The notes under the pieces: generated by a model
Told to the model about the DNA's origin: nothing
What the model saw: the letters and a program-made list of their open reading frames with translations, nothing else
Database searches by the model: none
Part shown: one piece after another, positions 45,785 through 57,838 of the stretch
Numbering within the stretch: position 1 is the first letter of the stretch
How the letters are laid out: each line of letters opens with the position of its first letter
Assembly: GCF_037893015.1 (NCBI RefSeq)
Contig: NC_133658.1
Coordinates: 634,704,107 to 634,768,106 of the forward strand
Direction of reading: 5' to 3'
DNA: 64,000 nt
Source of the DNA: Macrotis lagotis
Taxonomy: Eukaryota; Chordata; Mammalia; Peramelemorphia; Peramelidae
Made by a program: the position numbers and the translations under genes

Positions 45785-46015
45785 GTAGGAATTTTATAGT
45801 ACTTTAAGGTTTGCAAAGCATAAATATTCTTATTTGATGTTTTGCAACAACGCTGAAGGTTTTAGTCCCATTTTACAAATAAGGAAACTAAAACAGACAG
45901 AAGTTAACTCATTTTCCCAGAATTACATAATTAATCCAAAGTCAGATTTTAATTTAAGTCTTCCTTATCCCAGGTCTAGGACTCTATCACAGAACTATTT
46001 AGCTGCCTATTATTT
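45785..46015 (-). mobile_element. MIR-family SINE, minus strand
   Basis: 'actttaaggtttgcaaagca', 'tgttttgcaacaacgctgaa', 'acaaataaggaaactaaaac' and 'aactatttagctgcc'. Confidence 0.75.
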
Positions 46016-46570
46016 TGTTTGTTGTCTATATTTTTTCTTTAATCCTCTACAGATAATCTACCTAATTTGGTAGAAGTCTTCCTGGTTCTTTTAAGATTTC
46101 ATGGGTACCACATAGCATTTGGCTATTAAAACCTTCTTTCTATACTAGCAGTCTTTATATGCCTCTTCTCCCTAGTTTACATGTTTCTTATAATATATTT
46201 GGATCATTTTTTCATGAGCAAGTCATTACTGATATTATATTACAGACTGGTACCCACTATACAGCTTTCCATTATCCCATTGAGGTACCTACAATTTTGA
46301 TTCATCTGAGTACATGGTGTTTCATGATATATAATCATATAGTATCTGGGAAATAATATTGAGCATGAGAAAATGAGATAAAATTTTAAAATACTTTATA
46401 AAACTTAAAATGCATATACGCAAATTTTTATCACTTATTATTATGTTAAAAAATTGACTTCTGCAGCAGCAAGTGTCTTGGGATCACTCAAAGGCTTGAA
46501 CAACTTTCTAAATGTGATCCAACCTGATCTCCTGCTTAGTTCTGGACTAGCCCATTGTTCGTCTGTTCAA
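46016..46570. other. Unique AT-rich sequence
   Basis: No feature recognised. Confidence 0.3.
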
Positions 46571-46750
46571 GATATTACGTACTAGGGGCAGTTAGGTGGC
46601 ACAGTGGATAGAAAGCTTGACCTGGAGTCAGGAGGAACTGAGTTCAAATTTGACCTCAGACACTTAATAATTGCCTAGCTGCTTGGGCAAGTCACTCTTA
46701 ACCCCATTGCTTTAAATAAATAAAACTAAAAAAAAAAGATTATGTATTAG
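46571..46750 (+). mobile_element. WSINE1/MAR1-type SINE, imperfect TSD
   Basis: Flanked by gatattacgtactag and gattatgtattag (imperfect duplication). Head GGGGCAGTTAGGTGGCACAG, degenerate box B GTTCAAATTTG, core and 'taaaactaaaaaaaaaa' tail. Confidence 0.9.
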
Positions 46751-46789
46751 CTGATGCAACTACTATGAGTTGGGTTTTTGAGCAACATT

Positions 46790-46840
46790 TATTTATTTAT
46801 CTATCTATCTATTTGTCTGCTTGTTTGTTTATTTATTTAT
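46790..46840 (+). repeat. (TTTA)/(TCTA)/(TTTG) tetranucleotide tract
   Basis: Mixed tetranucleotide array of about 50 bases. Confidence 0.85.
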
Positions 46841-47574
46841 TCTTAGTGTGAATTGTATTATTCCACCTAGTTAAATATAGAGAGGTCTCTTATCAGTAGA
46901 ACAGAAACTTGGTGATAAATTATTTGACCTTGGCAGACCCATTGAGTTCCAGGTGTTGGATCCAGTGTCTCATTTGAATGCATGTACAAAAGCAAGCAAT
47001 GTTGCATAATTAATTTGGGCAAATTCCCATCCTATGTAGGTGTCTAAGAAAAGGTAAGAACCTGATTCTATGTATAGTCAGAACATGTATTGTTTTTCAA
47101 CTGACCATACCCTTTGGATATTAAAAGATTCTCGGGGTGGATTTGAGGGATGATTACTTCATTTTCAATTAAAAACATGAATATCTCTCCCAGGAATTTA
47201 GTTATTTTTTGGCATGCTCTGAACTTTGTTTGATATTATGAAATGACTTTTAAAATATGTTCTGTTCCTTATATAATCACATTATTCACCGACAGTTAAG
47301 GTCATACTGTGCCTTTATTTCAAACTATTTAATTATTGTTTAAACAGGTTTTAGTGGTATAATATTTGTGTTTTAGTGAGTCCTTGGGTATAGACCATTA
47401 AATGTAGTTATTAATTAAAATAATGCCTTGGTATTTAGAGAGAATAAAATTGCTAATTTTTAGTTACATTATTTTAGGCCCCGAACATGTGTTTAAATAT
47501 TTTTTTTAATCTAGGGCAAATATTTACATATAATTACATATTAATACCTTTAGGCTCTATTATGCCAATACATA
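46841..47574. other. Unique AT-rich sequence
   Basis: No feature. Confidence 0.3.
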
Positions 47575-47815
47575 TAGATTTCTGTAATATAATAATGATA
47601 ATTATATTTCTAGGTTTTTTATACTTTTCAAAGCTTAAATATATTACTTCATTTTATCCCCACAAAAGCATGAACTATATCATAGATATAATTTTTATCC
47701 TTTAAGTTTAAAGGGGTTAAGGCACTTTCAAAGGTCACATAATTAATGAATGCTAGAACCCAAGTCTCTAAACCCCCATTTCCATGCTTTTTTTTCACAG
47801 AATAGTCCTCCTTTA
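47575..47815 (-). mobile_element. Decayed MIR, minus strand
   Basis: 'tacttcattttatccccaca', 'ggttaaggcactttcaaagg' and 'ataattaatgaatgctagaa'. Low identity. Confidence 0.55.
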
Positions 47816-49104
47816 GAGGACCAAAAAAAAGTAGATTTACTGTGAAATTAGAGTATGGAAAGGGTAATACATTATCTTCTGATTTTTAAAATTGCTTGTA
47901 AATTCCTGGGTTATTAGTAAAATGGGATCTGTACCTGATATCCGCACTTCTGACTTCATTGTTCTTCTGCCTGTTCTGACCAACTTCTGCTTTCTCTCTT
48001 CAGTCTAGATTAGAGTTTTAGGACTGGTACAAAAGGTGAATGGAGTATCCTTTGTAGCTCTGTTAAAGAAAGGGGTAGGTGAGTAGCTATATTGGATTAG
48101 GATAATCCGAAATGAGAAAGGGGCCCTCACTTGTCTGTTCTGCATGGTGGTGGGGGAGGACAACATAGGAGATTTTGAATGTTTGTAGGCCTGCTTTTGT
48201 TGCTCGGAAAAATAGTCTTTGTTCTTATATGTTTCCCTCCTTCATTATGACTTCTTTTTTTTAATAGGTGACTAGTGCACTCAAGCTGATTCATAGTTTT
48301 CCAGGACTCTTCAAACTGTGGTTATTTTTGTTTCTTGAAAACACAAGTTTTGACTTTCGAATAATGGGAAACTGAGGTCTTTTAGTTGATAAATTCAGTT
48401 TCAGTTTTTGAGATATGAGGAAGACAAACTTTAAGTCAGTATACAAGAAGCAGAACTTGAAACATATATGAGCTGAGTGCCCATTGAAGTTCTCTCTGGA
48501 TAAGGATCCTGATGTACTGTCATTGTCCCAGCTGTCCTCTTCCATTCCTACCATGAATATTCCTGCCTTTTGTCATTGCTTTAGGGTCTTGCTCTCTGTT
48601 AGAGAATTGTTAAGTGAATTAAAGTTAAAAGTGTTGGGAGCTGATAATGATTCACAGCTTTCCTCTACAAAGATAATATTGGCAATTTTAGAAAGGAGAT
48701 ATTTTAGAATGGCAGCATTGAGGAGTAAATAATGTTTGACAAAATTGATACTCTTATTTGTGGATAAGGTAGAGGATTTTGGACTTCCCAGGGTCCCTTA
48801 AAACATGACTTATTGGTCTGTACATGTGGGTAACTCTAGGAACTCACATGCTACTAGGTTGAACCTGTATGTCCACGTGTTTTCTGTGACAGAAAGATAT
48901 GGAAGCTCTGGATGAAAGGTGCTTAGCTCTGATAGGTGTCCAACTGAGAAACAGAGGGATTGAAAAAAAAAAGCATATGTGTTTATCTCTTATGCACTGC
49001 TCTTAAATTGTGATGTCTGCAAATGGGAATTAGGTGTGCCATCAAAAGATCCTTTAAGGTCTAAATGGCAACTTAATTTGCAAGTATAAATCTTCTATCT
49101 CCTA
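47816..49104. other. Unique sequence, no gene seen
   Basis: An 87-codon minus frame (48554-48291) and an 82-codon plus frame (48484-48732) overlap here. Neither has a domain signature. 48.0-48.75 kb is less AT-rich than its surroundings. Confidence 0.3.
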
Positions 49105-50508
49105 TGACCTTTGGCTGAGCAATCAATCATTCAACATTCACTGAGCATTTACTATGTTTTAGTCACCCTGCTAAGTCTCAGGGGATGCCAAGGAAGGAAA
49201 AACTAGTCTCTGCCCTCAAAGAGCTTATGGTCCAGGGGAGGAAGCAACATGTAAAACATTACATTCAAAATACAAAGGAGTTTTTACTATCTGAGGTAAG
49301 GGAGAACCAAGAAGCTATCCTGAATAAGGTGACATTAACTAGTCTAGAAGGAAACCAGAGATTTCAAGAGATGGAAAGGGCAGAGTATCTCAAGAAAAGG
49401 GGACAACAGAAGATGAAGTATCATGTTCGAGGAACTGCCCATGGGCCATATAGCTAGATTAGAAAATGAAGATTAAAATGTAAAGAGAAAAATTTAGGAG
49501 GCCTTTGGATTGTAAAAATCTTTAAATACTAAGTAAGGATCTTTATATGAACATGTAGGTAAGAGAAAACCATAGGAGTTTGTTGATCAAGAGGATGATA
49601 TGGTCAGGCCTGTGCTTAATGAAACAAAACAAAATATTTTAGCAGCTAGGAGAAAGATGTGTAGAGGTTTTAGGCAAGGAGATCAATTAGATGACAACTG
49701 TAATAGTTCAAGCAAGAGGTAAATGAGGGTCTGAACTAGGATGATAGCTATGTGAGTAAAGAGAAGGGGATATGAATGATAAGATTTGGATTGGATATAT
49801 GGGGTGAATGAGAATGAAGAATTAAGGACAACTGTGAGATTTTAAAGTTGGGAGATGGAACAATAGTGGTATCTTGTACTACATATTTCTATGTAATGAA
49901 TACATATTTCTATGAATCATATCAATTGAAATAATAGTTACATGGGAACTCATGTGCATACTGAGAGTATAGAGGAAAAAGAGGAACTAAGATAGAACCT
50001 TGGGGAATTTCCCCCCCCCCCCCCACAGTTAAGAGGCATGATATAGTTGATAAGTCATCAAAGAAGACTGGGAAACAATGATAATACAGGTAGGAGGGGA
50101 ACTAGGGAAGAGCAGCATCATGATAATCCAGAGACATGATTTCTAAGAAGAGGAGGTGATTAGTAGTATCAAATGCAGCAGATAGGTCAAGAATGATAAA
50201 GACTAAGAAAAGAATATCAAATTTGGCAATTAAGAGATAATTGAAACTTTGAAGAAAGTTTCCGTTGAGTGATAAGGTTAAGGTGGCAAAGGTTGAGGAG
50301 TGAGAGAAGAGAAGATGGAGGCATTAGAATGGAGATATCTTTGTCAAAGAATTTGGCTAAGAAAGGGTGAAGATCTATGGGATGATAGCTTGAGGGGGTA
50401 GCAGTGTTTACTGAATGATTTTAAGGATGAGGGATGTGTAGGCATATTTGAAGCAGTAGGGAAGGATATAGTATATAGGGAGAGTTTGAAGAAGAGAGAG
50501 GAATATAT

Positions 50509-50571
<63 letters not shown>

Positions 50572-50990
50572 CAAAAAACAGAGAGATGATAGATTCAGAG
50601 ACAGAGTTAGAGGAAGTCAGGGAGACAGAGGTAGAGAGAGGAAGACAAAGAGAGACAGGGACAGAGAGTTAGAGAGATACAGGGAAAGACAGAAGGAAAG
50701 AAGATTTGTTGAAATAAACAGGATGAGGAGGAGTGAGAGCAAGTGATCAAGTGTAAATGTAGAGGGGTTGGTTTAGGTTAGAAGAGTCGCTTCATGTTCC
50801 GAGACTGAGGAAAAGGAGAAGGGAGTGAGGAATTAAGTCAAGAAATTTTAAGAAGAGAAAGCTCAGTTCAAATGAACTTATTTTTCTTTGTAAAGTGGAA
50901 AACAAAAGATAGAGAAAAAAATGAAAGTAAAGAGGACCCAAATGAAAGCTTTGAGGAATATTCACAGCTTCTGGCATGGCATGGCATGGA
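49105..50990 (-). mobile_element. Long decayed L2 LINE, minus strand
   Basis: Starts with the reversed L2 terminus ('ctgagcatttactatgtttt', 'ctgccctcaaagagcttatg'). It continues through 'gatgatatggtcaggcctgt', 'gtaatagttcaagcaagagg', 'gatagaaccttggggaattt' and 'tcaaatgcagcagataggtc'. A C14 run (50011-50024) and a CA/TA/GA array (50510-50571) lie within it. No usable reading frame remains. Confidence 0.83.
50510..50571 (+). repeat. Compound (CA)n(TA)n(GA)n microsatellite inside L2
   Basis: CA at 50510-50540, TA to about 50551, then GA. The coding frames through it are artefacts. Confidence 0.95.
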
Positions 50991-50999
50991 TGGAAGATT

Positions 51000-51590
51000 A
51001 AGGCGTCATTACATAGGTAAATAGATATTCAAAAGGGAACAGTGTCATAAAAATTGAAAAAGGAAATAGTATACAGGAGGAGAAGGTAAGTCAGTAGGGT
51101 CAAATGCTGCAGAGAGATCATGCTGATGACTGAATAAAGGTCATCAGTGCTGGCAATTGAGAGATCATTGACAAGTTCCACACAGCACCTTAAGTCTGAG
51201 TGATGAGGTTGGTACCCAGAATATAGAGGATTTAGAAGAAAATGAAAAGAGAGAAAGTAGAGATATTGAGTCTGGACAGTTTTTTCAAGTTTAACAGAGA
51301 AAGGGAGGGGGATATAAGTAGTGAAGAAGTAAGGATAAAGTGAAGGTTTATGAAGGTTGAAGAAGTCACACACAAGTTTGTTGGCAGGGAAGGAATCATA
51401 AGATAGGGAGAGACTGAAGGTGAAAAGATTGGGGATGGAAGTAGAGGCAAAATATTTAAAAAGATGGGAGAAAATAGGATCAAGGGTTATGGAGATGAAA
51501 TGACTTTGGCAAGGAGAAGGATGAACTCATTAACAGAGACTCTGAGTGAAGGAGCAGAAAATGTGTAAGAGGAGGTTATATCAGAAGAAT
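51000..51590 (-). mobile_element. Second L2 segment, minus strand
   Basis: Repeats an L2 module already present at 50.17 kb ('caaatgctgcagagagatca' here). A minus-strand relic FLLNPLYSGYQPHHS parallels the L2 RT stretch LLNPLQSGFRPHHS. Separate insertion or duplicated part of the neighbour. Confidence 0.75.
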
Positions 51591-51670
51591 GTAAGTTTCT
51601 GCAGTTCATGGACTATCTTTTGCCTCTTTTTGCATCCCCAGACTTAGCACAGTGTCTGGAACATAGGTGT
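51590..51670 (+). mobile_element. L2 3' end fragment, plus strand
   Basis: 'gtaagtttctgcagttcatg', 'cttttgcctctttttgcatc' and 'cttagcacagtgtctggaac'. Confidence 0.82.
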
Positions 51671-51857
51671 TGTGTTTGTTCAGTCATTTCATTTGTCTCT
51701 GACTCTTCCTTATCCCATTTGGAGTTTTCTTGACAGAGATCCTAGAGTGATTTGCCACTTCATCCTCCAACTCATTTTACAGATGAGAAATTGAGGCAAA
51801 CAGGGTAAAGTGACTTTCCCAGAGTCATTCAGCTAGTAGGTGTCAGAGCCAGATTTT

Positions 51858-51888
<31 letters not shown>

Positions 51889-52095
51889 GCAAGGCAAATG
51901 GGATTAAGTGGCTTGCTCAAGGCCACACAGCTAGGTAATTATTAAGTGTCTGAGACCAGATTTGAACCCAGGTACTCCTGACTCCAGGGCTGGTGCTTTA
52001 TCCACTAAGCCACCCAGCCGCCCCCAGATTTTTTGGAATGCAGGAAAATGAGCCTTCCTGATTCCAGGCCTGACACCCTATCTGCTGCACCACCT
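51671..52095 (-). mobile_element. Marsupial SINE (second type) split by another SINE
   Basis: 'tgtgtttgttcagtcatttc', 'gagttttcttgacagagatc', 'acagatgagaaattgaggca' up to about 51848. It resumes at 52035 with 'gcaggaaaatgagccttcct' and ends 'ctgctgcaccacct'. Confidence 0.85.
51849..52034 (-). mobile_element. WSINE1/MAR1-type SINE nested in a SINE, 11-bp TSD
   Basis: ccagatttttt lies at 51849-51859 and 52024-52034. Long T tail, reversed core and box B, then 'taagccacccagccgcc' head. Confidence 0.92.
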
Positions 52096-52734
52096 TACAA
52101 TCTTATGTCATTACTACCTGCTGTGTTTCAACTAACCTGTGTCATGTTTTTCTATACAGACTATTTCCTGGCTTTGTTCTTGTTGTTATTCCATATTCTA
52201 AGAATAGACTCCCCTCCTCCCTTCTAATTTCTATATATCCTTGAAAACCAACTCAAATGCCATTCTTGAGTGACCTCAGAAGGGAAAAAGGTGATCACCA
52301 AGAGCTTGTTTGATTAAGAACAAGTCAACATAACCTCATTTTCCTTTTTGACAGTGTTGGTGTACTGTGGAATCAAGGCAATGCCATAGATCAATGGACT
52401 TTAAGGAAGGCATTCATTCATTCATTCACCCATCTCATTGCTATTTCTGTGGACAAGATGGAGATAAGGGCTGGATGAAAGTAGAGAAAGGTGAATTTAG
52501 AATTAGTTGTTTTACTGATATAGAAAGTGTGGACTGACATATTGATGTATACTTTGAGGAAAGTCTCTAGTGGAGTGTTGTAGAGCTCTGATTTGGGCTC
52601 TATTCTGTTCAACAGATTTATTGGTGATTCATTAGCTTAGCATTTTTACCAATTTGTCAGGCCATTCAGGGTAGAGAGAGGGGGATAGCTAATACATTGA
52701 ATGACAAATGAGTTTTAAAAAGATTCAAATAGGG
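52096..52734. other. Unassigned sequence with CATT units
   Basis: A cattcattcattcattcac stretch near 52410 may be the tail of a reversed L2 now otherwise lost. No gene. Confidence 0.35.
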
Positions 52735-53109
52735 GACAAAGCTAGCAATCAAACAATTAGCCAATCAGTATTGATTAAGTGTCTACTATATTCTTGGGGA
52801 AATTCACCGAGGCATGAGGGAGAAAGACTTATGTTTAAATCCTGACACTTATGTTTAAAACTCTGACACATACTTGACTCTGAGCAAGTCACTTATTGTC
52901 TCAGTGTCCCCAGTATCCCAGGCAATTCTAAAAAACGAACAGTTGCATAGAAAGTTTGGATCCTCATTATAGAGTAAGTTCCTCACTTTGGGTCTTTCTG
53001 TACTGATAATAGTACAGTCTTTAAAATACAAAGTATCAGAAACTTGGGATAAAAAGACAAAAATGAAAACCATTCCTGCCCTCAAACAGTTTGCATTCTA
53101 CTAAGAAAG

Positions 53110-53110
<1 letters not shown>

Positions 53111-53150
<40 letters not shown>
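53111..53150 (+). repeat. (CA)20 microsatellite inside L2
   Basis: Perfect CA array of 40 bases. Confidence 0.97.
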
Positions 53151-53152
<2 letters not shown>

Positions 53153-53212
53153 CAAAATGTATAAAAATAAATAGAAGGTAATTTTGGAGGCAAAGGGTAT
53201 GAGCACGTGAAG

Positions 53213-53369
53213 TTTTTATTTTATTTATTTATTTAAGGCAATGGGGTTAAGTGACTTGCCCAAGGCCACACAGTTAGGCAATTATTAAGTGTCTGAGGTG
53301 GGAATTGAACTCAGATCCTCCTGACTCCAGCGCTGGTACTCTATCCACTGCACCACCTAGCTGCCCCCA
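53213..53369 (-). mobile_element. WSINE1/MAR1-type SINE, minus strand
   Basis: TTTA-rich reversed tail, 'aatggggttaagtgacttgc', 'cagttaggcaattattaagt' and head 'ctgcaccacctagctgcccc'. No convincing target duplication. Confidence 0.88.
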
Positions 53370-54034
53370 AGCAGCTGAATTTTGAAGAAATCAAAGGTTT
53401 TTAAGAAGATGAAGTGAGAAGGTGTGGGAGAGAGCCAACACCAAAAAGCTGAGTCTGGAGATAAATTCTTGTGAGTGAGAAACTGCATGAAGACTAGGAA
53501 ATTTTTGAAGTTTATTGAGTAGGGGACCAGTATGGTCAAATAGGCACTTTAAGAGAATCTTTTTAGCATCAGTGTGGAAGATAGAATGCAATGAGGTAAG
53601 GCATGAAGCAGGGAAACTATTTAGAAGACTATTGCAGGTAAAAGATGATGAGGATCTGAAGTAGGAGAGTGATTGTATAAGTAAAAAGAAATGGTCAGAT
53701 GGGAGAGATGTTGTAGAGGGGGTAAAAATGACAAAAATTTGACAACTGACTTCATAAGAAGAATAAAGAGTTGAAGGACATCACTGAGATAACAAACTTG
53801 GGATATGAGATGTATGGTGGCATCTTCACTCCAAACTAGTTATTTTTAGCAGAGAGCTGGGTTTGGAAGGTAAAATAATGAGTTCCATTTTGGACATGTT
53901 TGATTTGAGATGCTTATAATAAGGACATCTAGTTTGAAAGGTTCAATAGATTGTTGGAAATTCATGATGACCTCAGTTGAGAGATCTAGGAATGATCTGC
54001 ACAGAGATCAGAACTGGAACCATGAAAACTGTGT

Positions 54035-54140
54035 TGTTGAATTATTTCGGTCATTCCTGACTGTTCGTGACCCCCTTTTGGGGGTTTCTTGGTAAAGATA
54101 TTAGAGTGGTGGTTTGCCATTTCCTTCTCCTTCTCCATGG
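54035..54140 (-). mobile_element. Marsupial SINE (second type) fragment
   Basis: 'gttgttgaattatttcggtc', 'ggtttcttggtaaagatatt' and 'ggtggtttgccatttccttc'. Confidence 0.8.
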
Positions 54141-55599
54141 GAGCCATTAAAGTCCCTAAGAGAGAGAATACAGAAAAGATAAGAGATAACAATAAAAATG
54201 CAAAGTTCTGTATATGGGTTCAAAATCATTTTCATGGGGTAAAAGATAGGGAAGATGTGGACAGAAAATGGTTCATGTGAAAAAATCGCCTGCTCAATTG
54301 TAATTGCCTGCTCAATATGAAGCAATAACTTGTCTGGAAAACACAGGTCAATTTGGTAAACTAAACATCTTATATCACACTAAGCTACATTTATGAAAAT
54401 ATCCTGTTAAGAGCAAAGGAGGTGAGAGTCAAACAGTATTCTGCTCTAATAAATCTACATTATGGAAGTGTCCTAGTCAAATGGAAGCAGATGAGAAACT
54501 CTCAGAAGAAAAGCTAGGATGGTGGAGAGTTTGAAGGGACCTGGAGTGAAGAGAAGAGTTAGAAAGGTAATGATATGTAGCCTTCAAATATTAGAAGTCA
54601 TCATGTAAAAAATGTAAAAGACTGAACAGATTTTTTTTTTCTTAATGTCTCAGAAAGACAGATAGATTGCGAACCAGAGGGTCAAAACAATTGGGCAAGT
54701 CTAATAGAAAGTACTATGAAGAGCTCTCCCAAAATAGAAAGGGTTGCCCTGACAGTGAATTCCTGATCATTAGAGGAAGGAGTTGGATTAGAAGCTATCT
54801 TAAAGGTTCCTTGTCTCATATACTTAGACCCTTCCAAAATCAGTAATGATCTTTTCCCTAGGACTGTAACTCACCTAGCAATATGTTTCCATCTCTATTA
54901 TGGTCTTAACCTGCATTATTTTATAGTGTATGCTATAACTGACTAGATTATAAACTCCCCAGGGCAGAGATTATGCTTTATTTTTCTTCTACCACTTCCC
55001 CACTCATTCCACTGTTCTCTGTTTACCAAGTGATAACCTAATTTACATTTCAATTTGTGTGGTTAGGGTAGAATAATGACCTGAGGCTAAGTGAAAAGAC
55101 CAGATAGTAACTTCCCTAAAGGAGTAAAAGGTGTACCTAGAGTCTTTAGCTAAGGTGACTGACAGGTCTATGGCAGCATTCAAAGAGAGGGATGTAGTTC
55201 TAGAACAGGTAGTTTTTTGAATGTGAGCAGTGGTCTATATTAAGCCTTTAGTATTTAACAATAATCAACCCCTAAATTTGGAACTAATTAAAAGGGAAGT
55301 AATCTGTGTACCATAAAGGGAACCCAATCCTTTAACCTTTGTCCAGCACCTTCCATCCCATTTTCTTATGAGATAAAAAATGTTTTGACTTCCCTAAATT
55401 TCTTACTCATGAACCTCCTTTATAGAGGGAGAGTTGTTGAAAAAATATGTGTAATTTTAAATTTCAATTTCTGATTTAAAAGCACTCACCTTAAAAAGTG
55501 ACCTGGACATACAAATGGCCATTTGCATAGGGTCTTGAATTCTTCTCCAACTCTACCTATTGTCTAGAACTTCTATTCAAGTCTATTCAGAATTGTGGC
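54141..55599. other. Mostly unique, AT-rich
   Basis: A weak plus-strand L2-like 3' end is possible near 54.94-54.97 kb ('taaactccccagggcagaga'). No gene feature. Confidence 0.35.
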
Positions 55600-55950
55600 A
55601 CTTAGGGGAATTGAGATCCAGGACTACTGCACTTATAGTACATTGTACCTCAAATAGACTTTATTAGTCAACTTCCCCATTTGTAAAATGGGAAAAATAA
55701 GAAGATCTAATTCTTACATTAGTGAAGAGTAAATAATATCTGTAGAGTGCTTTAAAAATCTTAAGGTGCTATACAAATACCATTATAGTATGTACTTTTG
55801 GTTACTTATCAGTATATGGTGTGTGTATTGAATTACCCCAATAGGATAGAAATCCCTTCAGAGCAGGGACTTTTCATCTTGACTTTTCCTCCCTGGTGTC
55901 TAGGACAGAACCTAGCTCAGTAGTCATTTTATGAATGATTTTTTGAATTA
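55600..55950 (+). mobile_element. MIR followed by L2 3' end, plus strand
   Basis: MIR part: 'cttccccatttgtaaaatgg', 'agtgctttaaaaatcttaag'. L2 part from about 55.83 kb: 'tagaaatcccttcagagcag', 'tcctccctggtgtctaggac'. Confidence 0.65.
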
Positions 55951-57585
55951 AGATTTTTCCTAATATTGTCATTTGATATTGTAGTGTTCCACCAGTATTT
56001 GGCTACTCATGGAATGGAGTTCCATCATGATTAGGAGGTGACATATTTCTTGAAGGCTGTCTTTGAAAGTCTTTGAACCATTCTACCTTGGTATAGACTC
56101 ATCACCAGAAGTTTGACCCTGTCGATGAACTATTTTGGCCACATCAACTCATTAAATTGTCAGAGGAGATGTGGAGGAATTATGATCTATGCACATGGAA
56201 GGAGAATTGATTTAAACAAAATGATGAACCTTTGAAAGAATGGGGGGGGAGTATTTCAGGGTGATACACAGAACAAAAAAAATCTTTATTGATTTTGAGG
56301 CAGGCTTTATATGTGAGATAAATGCACTCAGAAGTCTCACAAGTACCTCTTTGTACCTTTAAATGCGAACTGGATCATTCTTCAATCTGTTACAGACTCT
56401 TCTATGAAGCTCTTCAATCAAATCTGAGAATTCAAGGTGAAATTGAAGGAAAGGTAGGGAACTTTTTTTATAGGTTAGTCTAAGTGAGCTTGCTGAGCAT
56501 GGAACTAGAAGCATTTTGTATAGTGCTCTTCAGTATGAATTCCCCACTCCTCTTTTATGTTTTTACTTTAGCATTGGAAGGATGTCATTCAAAGGGTGGT
56601 CTTACATGTTACACATGAATGTAATACCTGGGTACAACAAAACAAACTAAATGGATGGAGTGATGTTTCACTTTTGAATTCCTTTCTATCTGTCAATTCT
56701 CTGACAACCTTCATGTTATTTTGAAGGTAGCTTTGTTATTTAGACATAGTTGCATATTTTTCTCTTTCTACTGAATTATACCTGAAGCATTCTTTGATGA
56801 AAGAGATGAGGCCCATGGATTTTTTTTAAACTAGTATTATGGATGATAGGATGAAAAATTTTCCATTTGTAACTTTGTAAGGAGCAAAACATATCTTTAA
56901 AAATATTTGAAAACTATTGATCTATAGTAATTAGGACAAGGAAAAACATTCTTTACAATTCATTGGGTAGAGATCCTGTCAATTTATTTGACAAGAAATT
57001 TTGAGCTCATTTCATGACATTTATTTATTCCTTTTTTTTCAGGAAAGGTATAATTTATCTTTTTGTTCCTAAATCCTACCTTTAAGAAAGTAAAAGCACA
57101 CCCTTCAAAAATGCTTTTTCATGTCATATATTTATTTAGGAACAAATTTTGATGTGATATTTCTAGATCTTTAAAAAATGGAATTGATAGTGAGTTTTAC
57201 TCTTTGATTAACTAACTCATTTGTGTGCTGGAGAATTGTAATGCCAAGCTCAGTAACTATAATCTCAATGATTAAATTCACTTTCAAAAAATTTAGCATA
57301 TTAGATTATGGTTTTACATGATCAAGCTGCTAAAATGATTGCTATCATCTCTCTTACTGACATAAGGAAAGAGAGGGAGACTTCATTCTTTGGAAAGATA
57401 TCATATTGGTATAATCTTAAGAGCTTCTTAATTGCTAGGGAGGTTTACATATTTGTGCTAAATATGTGATTAAAAAAACATGGACACATATACAGCATAA
57501 TCTTAGAGATGGAGAAAATGAGTATTGTAATACTTGTGACTCTCAGTTTCCTCTACAGTAATGCCCTTACACCTTTCTTTTTCAG
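55951..57585. other. Unassigned sequence
   Basis: 55.95-56.45 kb has the mixed composition of an old LINE but I cannot name it. The rest is AT-rich unique DNA. No coding evidence. Confidence 0.3.
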
Positions 57586-57838
57586 GGTTTTTGTAGCATC
57601 CTAAACAGAAGGATATTGAAGGGAGCTGATTCTGCTTTGATCCTTATGCTTGTTGTCAAAGCGCTTGGGATTGAAGAGACTGTTGGCTACAATTGACTGT
57701 GACAATTAGGAGATGATCAGAGCCCTAGAGTGGAGCACTTACAGGGTAATTTACATGTCAGTTTGTCGAATAAAAAAAAGATATTCAGCTAAGATTTTTT
57801 TTCCCCTCAGAGCCTTGTAAACTGCAATTTGTGCTCTG
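57586..57838 (+). other. Candidate exon pair defined only by splice-like signals
   Basis: A pyrimidine-rich acceptor ends at 57585 (ctttctttttcag). A moderate donor AGG|GTAATT follows exon position 57745. A second acceptor, ttttttttcccctcag, ends at 57810. A donor CTG|GTAAGA follows 57838, which would define a 28-nt microexon. No protein is recognised and no conserved frame can be shown. If real, a non-coding transcript is more likely than a protein gene. Confidence 0.15.

Larger units (their letters stand above)
52735..54010 (-). mobile_element. Decayed L2 LINE with embedded SINEs and CA array
   Basis: The reversed terminus 'agtattgattaagtgtctac' is at 52.77 kb. L2 resumes at about 53.03 kb ('cattcctgccctcaaacagt'). 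After a CA array and a SINE it continues 'gggaccagtatggtcaaata', 'gaagactattgcaggtaaaa' and 'gttccattttggacatgttt'. A MIR-like piece (about 52.81-52.93 kb) interrupts the 3' part. Confidence 0.78.

Noticed and set aside
50344..50746. HTHT.. and RERE.. frames
   Set aside because: Products of the CA/TA/GA array in a decayed L2.
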